The translations under genes were made by a program, and so were the position numbers. Under the pieces are notes generated by a model that ran no database searches, had not been told where the DNA came from, and saw only the letters and a list, made by a program, of their open reading frames with translations. A stretch of 47,802 nucleotides of DNA from positions 1-47,802 of the forward strand of contig JAFZFZ010000059.1 of the NCBI GenBank assembly GCA_017557005.1. The letters run 5' to 3'. This DNA comes from Bacteroidaceae bacterium. GTDB taxonomy: Bacteria; Bacteroidota; Bacteroidia; Bacteroidales; Bacteroidaceae. How positions within the stretch are numbered: the first letter of the stretch is position 1; every line of letters begins with the position of its first letter. Of the stretch, positions 26,548 through 35,000 are shown piece by piece.

Positions 26548-27672
26548 TTAGTCGTTGAGCATCATCGGCATGAGGAGCATGAGGAGCTCTTCGTTTTCGT
26601 TCTGCTCGGCGGGTACGAGTACACCAGCACGTGAAGGATCAGAAACCTCGATCACTACATCCTGGCTGTTGATGTTTGCGAGGATATCCATGAGGAAGGT
26701 AGCCTTGAAGCCGATGCTCATGGCGTTGCCCTCGTAGCTGCATGTGAGCTTCTCCTCGGCCGACGTTGAGAAGTCGATGTCCTGTGCAGAGATGAGCAAC
26801 TCGTTGTTGTTCATGCGCAACTTGATAAGGCTGCTGCTCTGTGAAGAGAATACCGATACGCGGCGCAGTGCACTCAGCATGGCAGCGCGGTCGATAGTGA
26901 TCTTGAAGGGGTTATTCTGCGGGATTACCGAGTTGTAGTTGGGGTAGCGGCCCTCGATGAGGCGGCAGATCATGCGGTGGTTGGGCATCTCGAAGGTAGC
27001 GTTGCGGTCGTCAAAGGTAATCTTGATTTCGCCAGCCTCCTTAGCGAGCAGGTTCTTGAGCAATGCTGCGGGCTTCTTCGGAAGGATGAAAGCAGCCTTC
27101 TCGCCACCTTTTGCATTGAGCAGCTTGTAGCGCACCAGCTTGTGGCCATCTGAAGCAACGAGGGTGATGTAGTCAGCAAAGATGTCGAAGTAGATACCGT
27201 TCATCACAGGGCGCAACTCATCGTCGGCTGTGGCGAATACCGTGCGGTTGATGCCGCTCAGTAAGGTGTCTGCCTCAATGGTGAAGCTCACTGAGTTCTC
27301 GCCCATCAGCGCAGCCATGGGGTACTCGTCGGCCGACTGTCCTACGAGGCTATACTTACCATTCATATATTGTATTGACACCTCCATTGACTGAGTGTTC
27401 ACTTCGAAGGTGATGGGCTGCTCGGGCAACTCCTTGATGGCGTCGAGCAATGTCTTTGAAGAGATGGCAAACTGGAAGTTGCCGTCGCTCTCTACCACCT
27501 CGAGTGAAGTATCGAGCGTAGTCTCGTTATCAGAAGCGGTGATTGATAAGTTGTTACCCTCTATATTGAAGAGGAAACAATCCAGAATGGGGAGTGTGCT
27601 CTTCGAGTTGATAACACGGCTGATAGCCTGCAGATGGCTGTATAGGGCAGCGCTTGATACGACAAATTTCAT
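26548..27672 (-). CDS. dnaN: DNA polymerase III beta subunit (sliding clamp)
   Basis: 374 residues, the normal length of the bacterial clamp, made of three similar domains. N-terminus MKFVVSSAALYSHLQAISRVINSKSTLPILDCFLF is canonical; later blocks are FAISSKTLLDAIKELP, YPMAALMGENSVSF, FATADDELRPVMNGIYFD, ASDGHKLVRYKL, EMPNHRMICRLIEGRYPNY, RVSVFSSQSSSLIKL and a C-terminal LMLLMPMMLND, a slightly varied form of the usual MPMRL end. The homodimeric ring tethers polymerase III to DNA. It is not next to dnaA or recF, as is common in Bacteroidales. Promoter at 27724-27755. Confidence 0.97.
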   Translation of the reverse strand: MKFVVSSAALYSHLQAISRVINSKSTLPILDCFLFNIEGNNLSITASDNETTLDTSLEVVESDGNFQFAISSKTLLDAIKELPEQPITFEVNTQSMEVSIQYMNGKYSLVGQSADEYPMAALMGENSVSFTIEADTLLSGINRTVFATADDELRPVMNGIYFDIFADYITLVASDGHKLVRYKLLNAKGGEKAAFILPKKPAALLKNLLAKEAGEIKITFDDRNATFEMPNHRMICRLIEGRYPNYNSVIPQNNPFKITIDRAAMLSALRRVSVFSSQSSSLIKLRMNNNELLISAQDIDFSTSAEEKLTCSYEGNAMSIGFKATFLMDILANINSQDVVIEVSDPSRAGVLVPAEQNENEELLMLLMPMMLND

Positions 27673-27723
27673 AGCTGTTATGTTTTATTCGTTGTTATAC
27701 TTTTCCACTAAATTATAATCGTA

Positions 27724-27755
27724 CAAAATTAACACAAAGTGCGTGGCTTACCAAA
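27724..27755 (-). promoter_or_regulatory. promoter for dnaN
   Basis: Minus strand: TTTG (27752-27755), 20-bp spacer, TAATTTTG (27724-27731). Exact consensus; leader of about 45 nt. Confidence 0.85.
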
Positions 27756-27894
27756 ATTTTAGGCAAAAAAATTAGCAACGTATTTAATAAAAATGTATCT
27801 TCGCGCTCCGTTTGTTACGATGCCGAGGGCGAGAGCCTTTGGCGACGCTTGAAACGAAGTAAATAATCAAATAAAAATCATAAAATCAAAAGTT

Positions 27895-28287
27895 ATGGAA
27901 CTTACAGGTAAGATTATAGCAGTGTTGCCCGAGCGCGGTGGCGTCTCTAAGGCTGGCAACGAGTGGAAGATTCAGGAGTTTGTGCTCGAGACTCAGGAGC
28001 AGTACCCCCGCAAGATGATGTTCAACGTGTTTGGCGCCGATCGCTTGGCACAGTTCAATATCCAGTTGGGCGAGGTGCTCACCGTATCGTTCGATATCGA
28101 TAGCCGCGAGTACAATGGCCGTTGGTACAACGACATCCGTGCATGGAAGGTCGATCGCAATGTAGCTCCCGCTGCTCCTGCAGCAGCACCCGCTGGTGCT
28201 CCCGTGCCTCCTCCTATGGCCGATCCCTTCAGCGCAGCAGCACCTCAGATGAACGCTTCTAACGAGGCTGACGATCTGCCCTTCTAA
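27895..28287 (+). CDS. DUF3127 OB-fold protein
   Basis: 130 residues. Residues 1-92 match DUF3127: MELTGKIIAVLPERGGVSKAGNEWKIQEFVLETQEQYPRKMMFNVFG in pieces, then LGEVLTVSFDIDSREYNGRWYNDIRAWKV. This is an SSB-like OB fold. A Pro/Ala linker (PAAPAAAPAGAPVPPP) leads to an acidic tip ending DDLPF, the same kind of C-terminal tail that SSB uses to recruit partners. Nucleic-acid binding is therefore plausible but inferred. A TATCTTCG near-consensus -7 box (27797-27804) lies about 90 bp upstream; the leader can fold (CGTTT/AAACG outer pairing, GCC/GGC inner). Divergent from dnaN. Confidence 0.85.
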   Translation: MELTGKIIAVLPERGGVSKAGNEWKIQEFVLETQEQYPRKMMFNVFGADRLAQFNIQLGEVLTVSFDIDSREYNGRWYNDIRAWKVDRNVAPAAPAAAPAGAPVPPPMADPFSAAAPQMNASNEADDLPF

Positions 28288-28320
28288 TTGTCAACAGCCA
28301 TAGGCTGTGACGTTAACGAT

Positions 28321-28389
28321 AACGATGACGAAAACCAGGCTCCGCGGTGTATACCCATCCGGACGGCATGTTTTCGTCATCGTTTTTTT
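28321..28389 (+). terminator. terminator after the DUF3127 gene
   Basis: A 15-bp perfect stem (28321-28335 with 28370-28384), 34-nt loop, then a run of T. The stem contains AACGATGACG, a string that also occurs near the left end of the element at 31526. Confidence 0.75.
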
Positions 28390-28445
28390 ATCAATGGTCA
28401 ACGGAACTTAGAGGGTTGAATGTTTAATGTTTAGAGTTTAGGGTA

Positions 28446-28559
28446 CCTCCGGAGGTATACCAGAGCAAAGCTCCTTTAACCGTTGCGCAGCAACTTTCAC
28501 CGAAGCGCAGCTTCTTTCACCGTGCGCAGCACTTTCACCGAAGCATAGCTTCTTTCACC
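28446..28559. repeat. hairpin array 1: 5-bp stem-loops separated by TTTCACC
   Basis: Starts with CCTCCGGAGG-TATACC, then units of one mini-hairpin plus a 7-nt spacer: AGAGCaaaGCTCC (28462-28474) TTTAACC, GTTGCgcaGCAAC (28482-28494) TTTCACC, GAAGCgcaGCTTC (28502-28514) TTTCACC, GTGCgcaGCAC (28522-28532) TTTCACC, GAAGCataGCTTC (28540-28552) TTTCACC. The period is about 20 bp. Stem sequences differ from unit to unit but stay self-complementary, except one end mismatch in the first. The last spacer contains the sigma gene's stop codon on the minus strand. Confidence 0.9.
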
Positions 28560-29058
28560 TAAAATCCTTCAGCTGCGTTTGCAGTCGTTGTCGGGTAAAG
28601 AAGATGCGGCTCTTCACTGTGCCCAGCGGCAACGCCAGCTTGTCGGCAATTTCCCGATACTTGAAGCCCGACACGTGCATGGCAAAGGGCACTCGGTATT
28701 CGCGTGGCAGAGCCCCCACGGCGCGGCGTATCTCCTTGGTGTCGTAGGCACTCTCGGTGCTCTCGAATCCCGCATCCTGCGGCTGCGACAGGTGATACAG
28801 GTTGTCCGTGCGGTCCACGAAGGTCTGGTCGCGCACCGTCTTGCGGTAGTTGTTGATGAAGATGTTGCGCATGATCGTATACATCCAACCCTTAAAGTTG
28901 GTGTCTGGCATGTACTTGTCCTCATTGTCCAGCGCTTTTAGCGATGTCTCTTGCAGTAGGTCATACGCCTCATCGCGGTCCATTGTCAGTTTGTAGGCAT
29001 AGCGCAATAGTTCGTCTTGCACAGCTACTAAGTCGCGGCGGAAAGTCTCGGTACTCAT
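28555..29058 (-). CDS. ECF-type RNA polymerase sigma factor
   Basis: 167 residues, typical for group 4 sigma-70. Region 2: AVQDELLRYAYKLTMDRDEAYDLLQETSLKALDNEDKY (in pieces) and FKGWMYTIMRNIFINNYRK, which bind the polymerase and melt promoter DNA. Region 4: GALPREYRVPFAMHVSGFKYREIADKLALPLGTVKSRIFFTRQRL, a helix-turn-helix, is complete. No anti-sigma gene is adjacent on either side, which is less usual. The TGA stop lies inside the terminal TTTCACC spacer of hairpin array 1 (its complement GGTGAAA supplies TGA), so the array abuts and may have redefined the 3' end. A second copy of the array lies 176 bp upstream of the start. No consensus TAnnTTTG promoter is seen directly upstream. Confidence 0.93.
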   Translation of the reverse strand: MSTETFRRDLVAVQDELLRYAYKLTMDRDEAYDLLQETSLKALDNEDKYMPDTNFKGWMYTIMRNIFINNYRKTVRDQTFVDRTDNLYHLSQPQDAGFESTESAYDTKEIRRAVGALPREYRVPFAMHVSGFKYREIADKLALPLGTVKSRIFFTRQRLQTQLKDFR

Positions 29059-29233
29059 AATCTTCGTTTTTTAATGGGGTTATTGTTGGGGTTGATTTTT
29101 AAGTTTAGTGTTGAATGTTTAATGTTGAATGTTGAGGGTTGAATGTTGAGGTTAGCGGTGAGCTATGAGCGGTGAGGTGAGCGAAGTTCAGCTGTCTTTC
29201 AATTTTCAATTTTTAATTTTTAATTTACTTCGT

Positions 29234-29365
29234 CCTCCGGAGGTATACCGGAGCAAAGCTCCTTTAACCGTTGCGCAGCAACTTTCACCGAAGCGCAGCT
29301 TCTTTCACCGTGCGAAGCACTTTCACCGCTACAAAGTAGCTTTCACCGTTGCGCAGCACTTTTTC
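29234..29365. repeat. hairpin array 2, direct copy of array 1
   Basis: Same orientation as array 1 and almost the same first 95 bp: CCTCCGGAGG-TATACC, GGAGCaaaGCTCC (29250-29262), GTTGCgcaGCAAC (29270-29282), GAAGCgcaGCTTC (29290-29302), GTGCgaaGCAC (29310-29320), then it diverges: GCTACaaaGTAGC (29328-29340) and a decayed GTTGCgcaGCAC (29348-29359). Spacers are TTTAACC once, then TTTCACC. Preceded, like array 1, by TTGAATGTTTAATGTT-type low-complexity sequence. The remaining gap to 29637 holds no other gene. Confidence 0.9.
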
Positions 29366-29555
29366 GCTTGCAAAAGTATCCTCCACTTTCCAACATGTCA
29401 GGGGGTAAATAGTTGTTCGTATGGGGATTTTTTCACATTTGTATAATCTTCCCCCATCCTTTGTATGTTTGTCCCCGCTGCGCCACAGCTTTCCGTATGG
29501 GGGAGTGGCGGAGCAAACTGCGATGAAATCGCTCTTTTTTCACTCCTTTTCCCAA

Positions 29556-29614
29556 TTGCAATACTTTTGCAATATCCATTTTTGATATATTCTCACATAT
29601 TTTCCATACATTTG
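29556..29614 (+). promoter_or_regulatory. operator-like direct repeat and promoter of the TPR/LuxR-like regulator
   Basis: TTGCAATA-CTT-TTGCAATA (29556-29574): two identical 8-mers 11 bp apart, one helical turn. TTTG (29581-29584) and TACATTTG (29607-29614) follow with a 22-bp spacer. The operator ends exactly 32 bp before the -7 box. The same 19-mer and the same 32-bp distance recur at 32008-32066. Confidence 0.75.
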
Positions 29615-29637
29615 TAGCAACCAAAAAACACAAACGT

Positions 29638-31275
29638 ATGCGAACCGAAGTTTTGCGAAGGTATTTCCCACTGTTGGTATTTGCGATGCTACTGGCTTCC
29701 TGTGCCGACCGTGCACCGCTTCATCGTTTGGAAGCCATTGAGCAGGTCATCGATACCGATCCCGAGACAGCCTACTACATGCTCGACAGTATCGACCACA
29801 CCCGTTTGCATGGTGAGGCGCGTGCCCTCTATGCCCTGCTTGCCACGCAGGCCGACTACCAGTGCTACGTGCCGCTCACAAGCGATTCGCTCATACGCCT
29901 TGCTGCCGACTACTACGATGGGCATGCGCCCCACCGTCGTGCCGCCTTGGCCCATTACTATTTAGGCTGCACCTATACTGAGCTGGGCGATGATGCTGCG
30001 GCCATCCGTGCCTATATGCAGGCGCAGCCACTCTTCCCCGACACTACCGTGCGTCAGTATGCCCTGTGTTATCAGAACATGGCTCGCCACTACCGCAATC
30101 GCAATATGTTTGCCGAGAGCCTTGCAGCCTTCACCGCCTTCCGTAGTTTCATGCAGCAGCGCGGCAATACCATCGATGTGTTCAATGCCGATTATCAGAT
30201 TGCCGTCACCTACCTCTATATGGAGCAGTTCGATGAGGCCACCACGCGCCTCCGTGCTCTCCTTGCCCACGAGCAAGTACCTCAGCGCATAGCCGATGAG
30301 GCCGCCTTCCAATTGGCCAAGATAGCCTGCTATCATACCGAAGACTATGCCGAGGCCCTGCGTTGCATCAATCACCACATTGGCTCCGTGACCGATGCGC
30401 GTCGCCTTGGCCCCGACTACAGCATCAAGGGCGACATCTACTTAGCCCTGGGGCTTACCGATTCGGCCCGCCATTACTTCCACCTCGCCCTGCTGCCCGC
30501 TCGCGATGTGTATGCCGATTGCAACACCTATTACAAACTCATCGAACTGTCCCTTGCCGAAGGCCGCACCGATTCCATATCCTCTTACGTTGACCATCAC
30601 ACCGCCTTGCTCGACTCTATAGCCCGCATGCAGAGCCGCACCGAGGTGGAGCGCGTACACACCGAGCATACCATGCTCCTTCACGACCGCTCCATGCGCG
30701 AGCGCCACATCCGTTTCGTGCTCTTGGGTACTGCTGTCGTCGTCGTCCTTGCACTTGCGCTGCTGGCATTGTTCGTGATACTCGACAATCACCGCAAGTC
30801 TGCCTACATACGCTTGCAGAAGCAGTTGCAGCAAAACCGTGTCGAGATGTTGGCTCTCACCGCCTTGGCCGACGATAGCGAGCCTTCGCTCTCCGAGCCC
30901 GCAGGCGAGCGCCTCTATGCTCTGCGCCGCCAGCGTGTGGAGTACTGCCGCCAGCTCTTTGCACACACCGAGTGGCAGTCCCGCCTCACTCAGATTGAGC
31001 ACACCCCCGATGTGATGCTCTCTCTTACGCTAAGTGAGCGCAACGCTCTGCAGCAAGTCATCTTCGACACCTTTGCCGATGCTATGATCGATTTCAAGAA
31101 CGAATGCCCGTCCCTCACCACGAGCGACCTGCAGTTGCTCATCTTCACCTTGCTCGGCTGCTCCATCCGTACCATTTCCATCTGCACCTCCATCTCCGAG
31201 AATGCCTTGCGCTCGCGTAAGACCCGCATGAAAGCCAAGATGACGGAAGAGCTCTACCAATTCGTGTTCGGATGA
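29638..31275 (+). CDS. membrane TPR protein with C-terminal LuxR-like helix-turn-helix
   Basis: 545 residues. The N-terminus MRTEVLRRYFPLLVFAMLLASC has a lipobox-like end (LASC), so the N-terminal part should be outside the cytoplasm. Residues about 28-350 are TPR helices (AALAHYYLGCTYTELGDDAAAIRAY, YQIAVTYLYMEQFDEATTRL, FQLAKIACYHTEDYAEALRC, YSIKGDIYLALGLTDSARHYF). One membrane helix follows at about 359-382 (VLLGTAVVVVLALALLALFVIL), then a cytoplasmic helical linker and a C-terminal region LTTSDLQLLIFTLLGCSIRTISICTSISENALRSRKTRMKAKM (in pieces), which has the form of the LuxR-type HTH seen in Bacteroidota TPR regulators. Inferred role: transmembrane one-component regulator sensing an envelope signal. 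Its promoter carries the TTGCAATA module shared with the two secreted-protein genes downstream. Confidence 0.82.
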   Translation: MRTEVLRRYFPLLVFAMLLASCADRAPLHRLEAIEQVIDTDPETAYYMLDSIDHTRLHGEARALYALLATQADYQCYVPLTSDSLIRLAADYYDGHAPHRRAALAHYYLGCTYTELGDDAAAIRAYMQAQPLFPDTTVRQYALCYQNMARHYRNRNMFAESLAAFTAFRSFMQQRGNTIDVFNADYQIAVTYLYMEQFDEATTRLRALLAHEQVPQRIADEAAFQLAKIACYHTEDYAEALRCINHHIGSVTDARRLGPDYSIKGDIYLALGLTDSARHYFHLALLPARDVYADCNTYYKLIELSLAEGRTDSISSYVDHHTALLDSIARMQSRTEVERVHTEHTMLLHDRSMRERHIRFVLLGTAVVVVLALALLALFVILDNHRKSAYIRLQKQLQQNRVEMLALTALADDSEPSLSEPAGERLYALRRQRVEYCRQLFAHTEWQSRLTQIEHTPDVMLSLTLSERNALQQVIFDTFADAMIDFKNECPSLTTSDLQLLIFTLLGCSIRTISICTSISENALRSRKTRMKAKMTEELYQFVFG

Positions 31276-31328
31276 TGCCATTTACTCAGACTTCTTATCT
31301 CACGCAGGACGCTAAGGCTTTTTTATTC

Positions 31329-31447
31329 TCTCACGCAGAGTCGCCGAGGACACAGAGAACGCTTGCGATGCTCGCGTTAGCCTGCCGGAGGTTACATACA
31401 AGCGATAGCGATGTATGCTTTGCGTTCTCTGCGACCTCTGCGTGAGA
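31329..31447. repeat. palindromic element with CTCACGCAGAG ends
   Basis: Left arm 31329-31362 and right arm 31422-31447 are reverse complements at both ends (TCTCACGCAGAG and AGAGAACGC); the left arm carries about 8 extra bases. Inside are two more hairpins, AACGC...GCGTT (31359-31378) and CATACA...TGTATG (31395-31417). A half copy of the end (TCTCACGCAGGACGC) lies just upstream at about 31298-31312. No open frame. Sits 54 bp after the regulator gene. Confidence 0.8.
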
Positions 31448-31525
31448 CCTAATCACATGTACTGTGTGAAAGATACCCCTCAATAGTCATTTGCGAATCT
31501 TTTGACGCCTTCCTTCAACTCCCCC

Positions 31526-31920
31526 TATGGCGAAAGTTCATAAATCGGTTGGCAATGGCAAGGATAACGATGACGTTCTTGGACGAGCCAAGTGCTTGCG
31601 CTATTAACGTTAACCTCTTGACAAATCAGAAAAATGACGTAACTATCAGTACTTCCTTGCAAGTACTGCAGTACTTTAGGCCAAGTACTCGAGTACTTAC
31701 AGCTAAGTACTCGAGTACTGGCAAGGAAGTACTGGATTTTGATGAGGTGAGTGTGTCATCCCGACAGAGCGCAGCAACGAGGAATCTCTGTGAGATTTCC
31801 GCAATGCTCAATTCTTAGGTTTTCGTTATCCTCATCGTTGCAGCGCTACACGCCAATATAGAGCTTCGCTTTAAGATCTACGCTCTGCCAAAGCCAACCG
31901 ATTTATGAACTTTCGCCATA
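31526..31920. mobile_element. 395-bp MITE-like element with perfect 28-bp terminal inverted repeats
   Basis: The first 28 bases (31526-31553, starting TATGGCGAAAG) are the exact reverse complement of the last 28 (31893-31920, ending CTTTCGCCATA). Partial similarity continues inward for about 10 bp. If the outer TA on each side is a target duplication, the repeats are 26 bp with TA ends, as IS630/mariner-type elements leave; because TA is its own complement this cannot be decided here. No transposase or other convincing coding region lies inside. The centre holds the AGTACT array (31648-31733). The element fills most of the gap between the regulator and the large secreted protein. Confidence 0.8.
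31648..31733. repeat. eight AGTACT hexamers in a strict 14/8 spacing
   Basis: AGTACT starts at 31648, 31662, 31670, 31684, 31692, 31706, 31714 and 31728. Start-to-start distances are 14, 8, 14, 8, 14, 8, 14, so the array repeats every 22 bp. Three 14-bp palindromes AGTACT-nn-AGTACT (nn = GC, CG, CG) are flanked by single hexamers, and the whole is symmetric about 31690.5. The first and last 8-bp spacers are nearly reverse complements (TCCTTGCA and GGCAAGGA). Confidence 0.95.
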
Positions 31921-32007
31921 TAGAAACGCCCTTTTTCATTCTGTTGCACCACAAACGTCACTATTCAGGCGATGCAATTTTTGCCCATTCCATCGGTGTT
32001 TTTCACT

Positions 32008-32066
32008 TTGCAATACTTTTGCAATACCCAATTTCGTTGTTTTTTACCATATAATGTCTATATTTG
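32008..32066 (+). promoter_or_regulatory. operator-like direct repeat and promoter of the large secreted protein gene
   Basis: TTGCAATA-CTT-TTGCAATA (32008-32026) is identical to the copy at 29556. It is followed by CCCAATTTCG (TCCATTTTTG in the other copy) and ends exactly 32 bp before TATATTTG (32059-32066). Confidence 0.75.
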
Positions 32067-32099
32067 CTCTCAATAATGAAAAGAAATACATTTTGTACT

Positions 32100-35000
32100 A
32101 TGAAAAAGAGGATTTTTAGTTTGCTACTCCTGCTCTGTTCCATTATCACAGGTACCGCCACAGCGCAAGAATCTGGAGATAAAGAACGTTTCTTCCCTGC
32201 AAACAGCATTCGTTGCACCAACGTGATAACCGTAAACTTTGCGGAAATGGACCGGACAGTTCCTAAAGAGACCATCTACTATGAGATGTGGACGGGCAAT
32301 GACACCATCGTTGACGGGAAGCCATGTGTGACGTTGTGGCAACAGTTTGACCGCGACATCACCACTATAACCAATCATCCGCATAAAGCCTTCACACCTG
32401 AGTTGGAGGGTGTCATCTATGAGGCAGACAACGGATATGTATACTTCAAATACATGAATGACGATGGCAACGACTGGAAGTTCCTCTACGACTTCTCATC
32501 GCCCAACCGTAATGAAGGAGATACCATTTGTCTTGGAATGAACGACATGGAAGAAACCGTATACGAAGGCATCGACCAAATAAGCACATGTACCCTGCAC
32601 AATGGCAGAGAAGTACAAGTCGCAGAAGGTCTGATGTATGGTATCGGCTATCAGAGTTACCCATTCTTCTTCCCCAATTACATGTGGGTAATGATTAATG
32701 CTTACGTCCCGATATATGACCCTATAAACTTTTATCGTAACGGTGAACTCCTGTGGGGAGTTCCGTACGATATGCACAGCAAACTCGCAGCCAATGAACA
32801 GGATTTGGATGTAGACGGCAAGAAGTGGCACATCAGGACACAAGTACCTTATATCGACGACAGATATACGAATGATGTGTTCATGTGGATTGAGGGAGAC
32901 ACGATTGTGGAGGATATCAGATACAAAAAGCTATACAAGCAAACACGCAACGTGAAGGATAGTAGCATGGGGACAATTGAAGTAGGCTACTGCAGACAAG
33001 AAGGAGATAAGTATTATCAAGACGGGAAACTTATGTTTGATTTTGGGCTTGGAGAAGGTGACATGTTTGCGACAAGTACCGAAAATGAAGAAGCTGGTTT
33101 CTTTTATACAGTAGTGAGCATTGGTGATACCCTATTGCTTGATGGACTACCACGAAAATATATGGTCATTGCGCCAAGCTACGAAGGTATGATAAAATCA
33201 AACCACACTGACATATGGGTCGAGGGTATAGGCTCGCTTTCCATGGGAATCTTCGAAAATGACTTCTATTACATGGCTGGTCTGAGAAAAGAGCTACAAA
33301 GTTGCTCTTATAATGGGATATATATCTACAAAAAGAAAGAAGAATCCAAAACCTATCTCGTCACCGAGGGCAAGCAATGGGCAGTGGAACGCTACACCAT
33401 GGGAGGAGTGCAGGGAGTCTATTCTTATTGCTTGCAGGGCGACACTATTATCAATGGAAAAGAATACAAGATAGAGCACGAAGGCTGTGGAAAGGACTTG
33501 TCGGGCATGAAACCCTCTGGACGTTATATGCGTGAGGAGAATGGCAGAGTATACAGTTATGTCCATACGGAGCATTATAAAGATGAGGACGAGGTTCTGT
33601 TCTTTGACTTCAATCTTGAGGATGGCGATACGATAGTCTACATTCCTGATGTATATAGCCTTCATGTCATGGATGTATATGATGCCGTTGTTCCTCACAG
33701 TGACGGGCAGTCACGCAAATGCTATGAGGTGGAACTATGGAATATTCGCGAAGAAGGAGTCTATGATTCCGACGATTTTGGCGGTACCTTTGTCGAAGGC
33801 ATAGGAAATCTCTGTAGTGGACTTTCTGACCCAGGTTTTGGATTAGTAGGAAGCAACCAAAGACTGCTCTATGTGAAGCAAGGCGACACGATATTGTATC
33901 AGAGAGAAGAGGAGAACCCCAAAGAACAATCCAAATTCTTTGCGGATGACACGAAATGGTATGGAGAAGAGGACTACGTCTATTATTCTTCGCATCATAG
34001 GACCTCCATCTCATACTCTCTGGGGACAGACACTGTGATTGATGGCCAACTAGGCCAAACATTATATCGTGACGGTGAATATCAAGGTACATTCTTTGTG
34101 AAAGGAGAGAGTGTATGGTTTAAGCCTTCCACAATATTTTCATGGTTTATCAATATATGGGAAGAGGAGGAGCTACCAACTTTCCTTCTCTACGATTTCT
34201 CCTTACAAGTGGGTGATACGATATTTTATGATGAACGGGGTTTAGGATATACTTATGAGAAGACCGAAGAATATAGCCCCAATCTAGTAGTAAAAGCGGT
34301 GCGTGAGGTTCATGGACGCAAGGTCATTGATTTCGACGATGGAGAACAATGGATTGAAGGCATAGGAAGTATACGCGAACCATTCTTCGAGCGCTGGCGC
34401 CCCCGATTGGACGGCCCAGGGAACACTTATGAGAGTATTTATCAAGTAGTAGCCGATAGTGCGACAATATGGTTCAAGGGGGAACTTGCCAACCCTAATA
34501 TTGAGCCTTGGCTTAAGGCTGGTATGACATGGACGGAAAACAAACAGTATAATGAAGGAGAAGATTATGTTTCTCATCAGATAAAACTTGGCAAAGGTAG
34601 TCTTCCCGGTCGATTTAGCGTCAGTATTACAGGAATGGATCCTTGGGAGAAACCGTTCTACGAGCTTCAGGTCTTCAATAATAAAGTGTATGGTTTAGGA
34701 ATGAACAGTATCATTTTATGTTATGATTTTTCTTTGTCAGTGGGAAATAAAGTTTCATTACTCAAGTCATACAATTATGGATTAGATAATTGCTATTATT
34801 ACTATGACAACTGTCATGTAACGAAAGTTGACACCGTCGTATACTATGGAGTTCCAAGAAAACGTATAATTCTCTCTGGCGATCGCGATGATGTTTGGGT
34901 AGAAGGCATCGGTTCATTGACGCGATTGTTCCCTCTTGACAATCTTGACGCAGGAGGTGATTACAGTATTATGGCTAATTATAGTAAAGTTGTCGAATGT

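Noticed and set aside
26548..28287. Chromosomal origin near dnaN
   Set aside because: No dnaA, recF, gyrB or DnaA-box cluster is nearby; dnaN away from dnaA is common in this group.
28446..29365. CRISPR array
   Set aside because: Units are about 20 bp with self-complementary variable parts and 7-bp constant parts; there are no 25-40 bp repeats with unique spacers and no cas genes.
31549..31818. Open frames of 89 and 61 codons on opposite strands inside the 395-bp element
   Set aside because: They run through the AGTACT array and inverted repeats; product composition is random and no start signal is seen.
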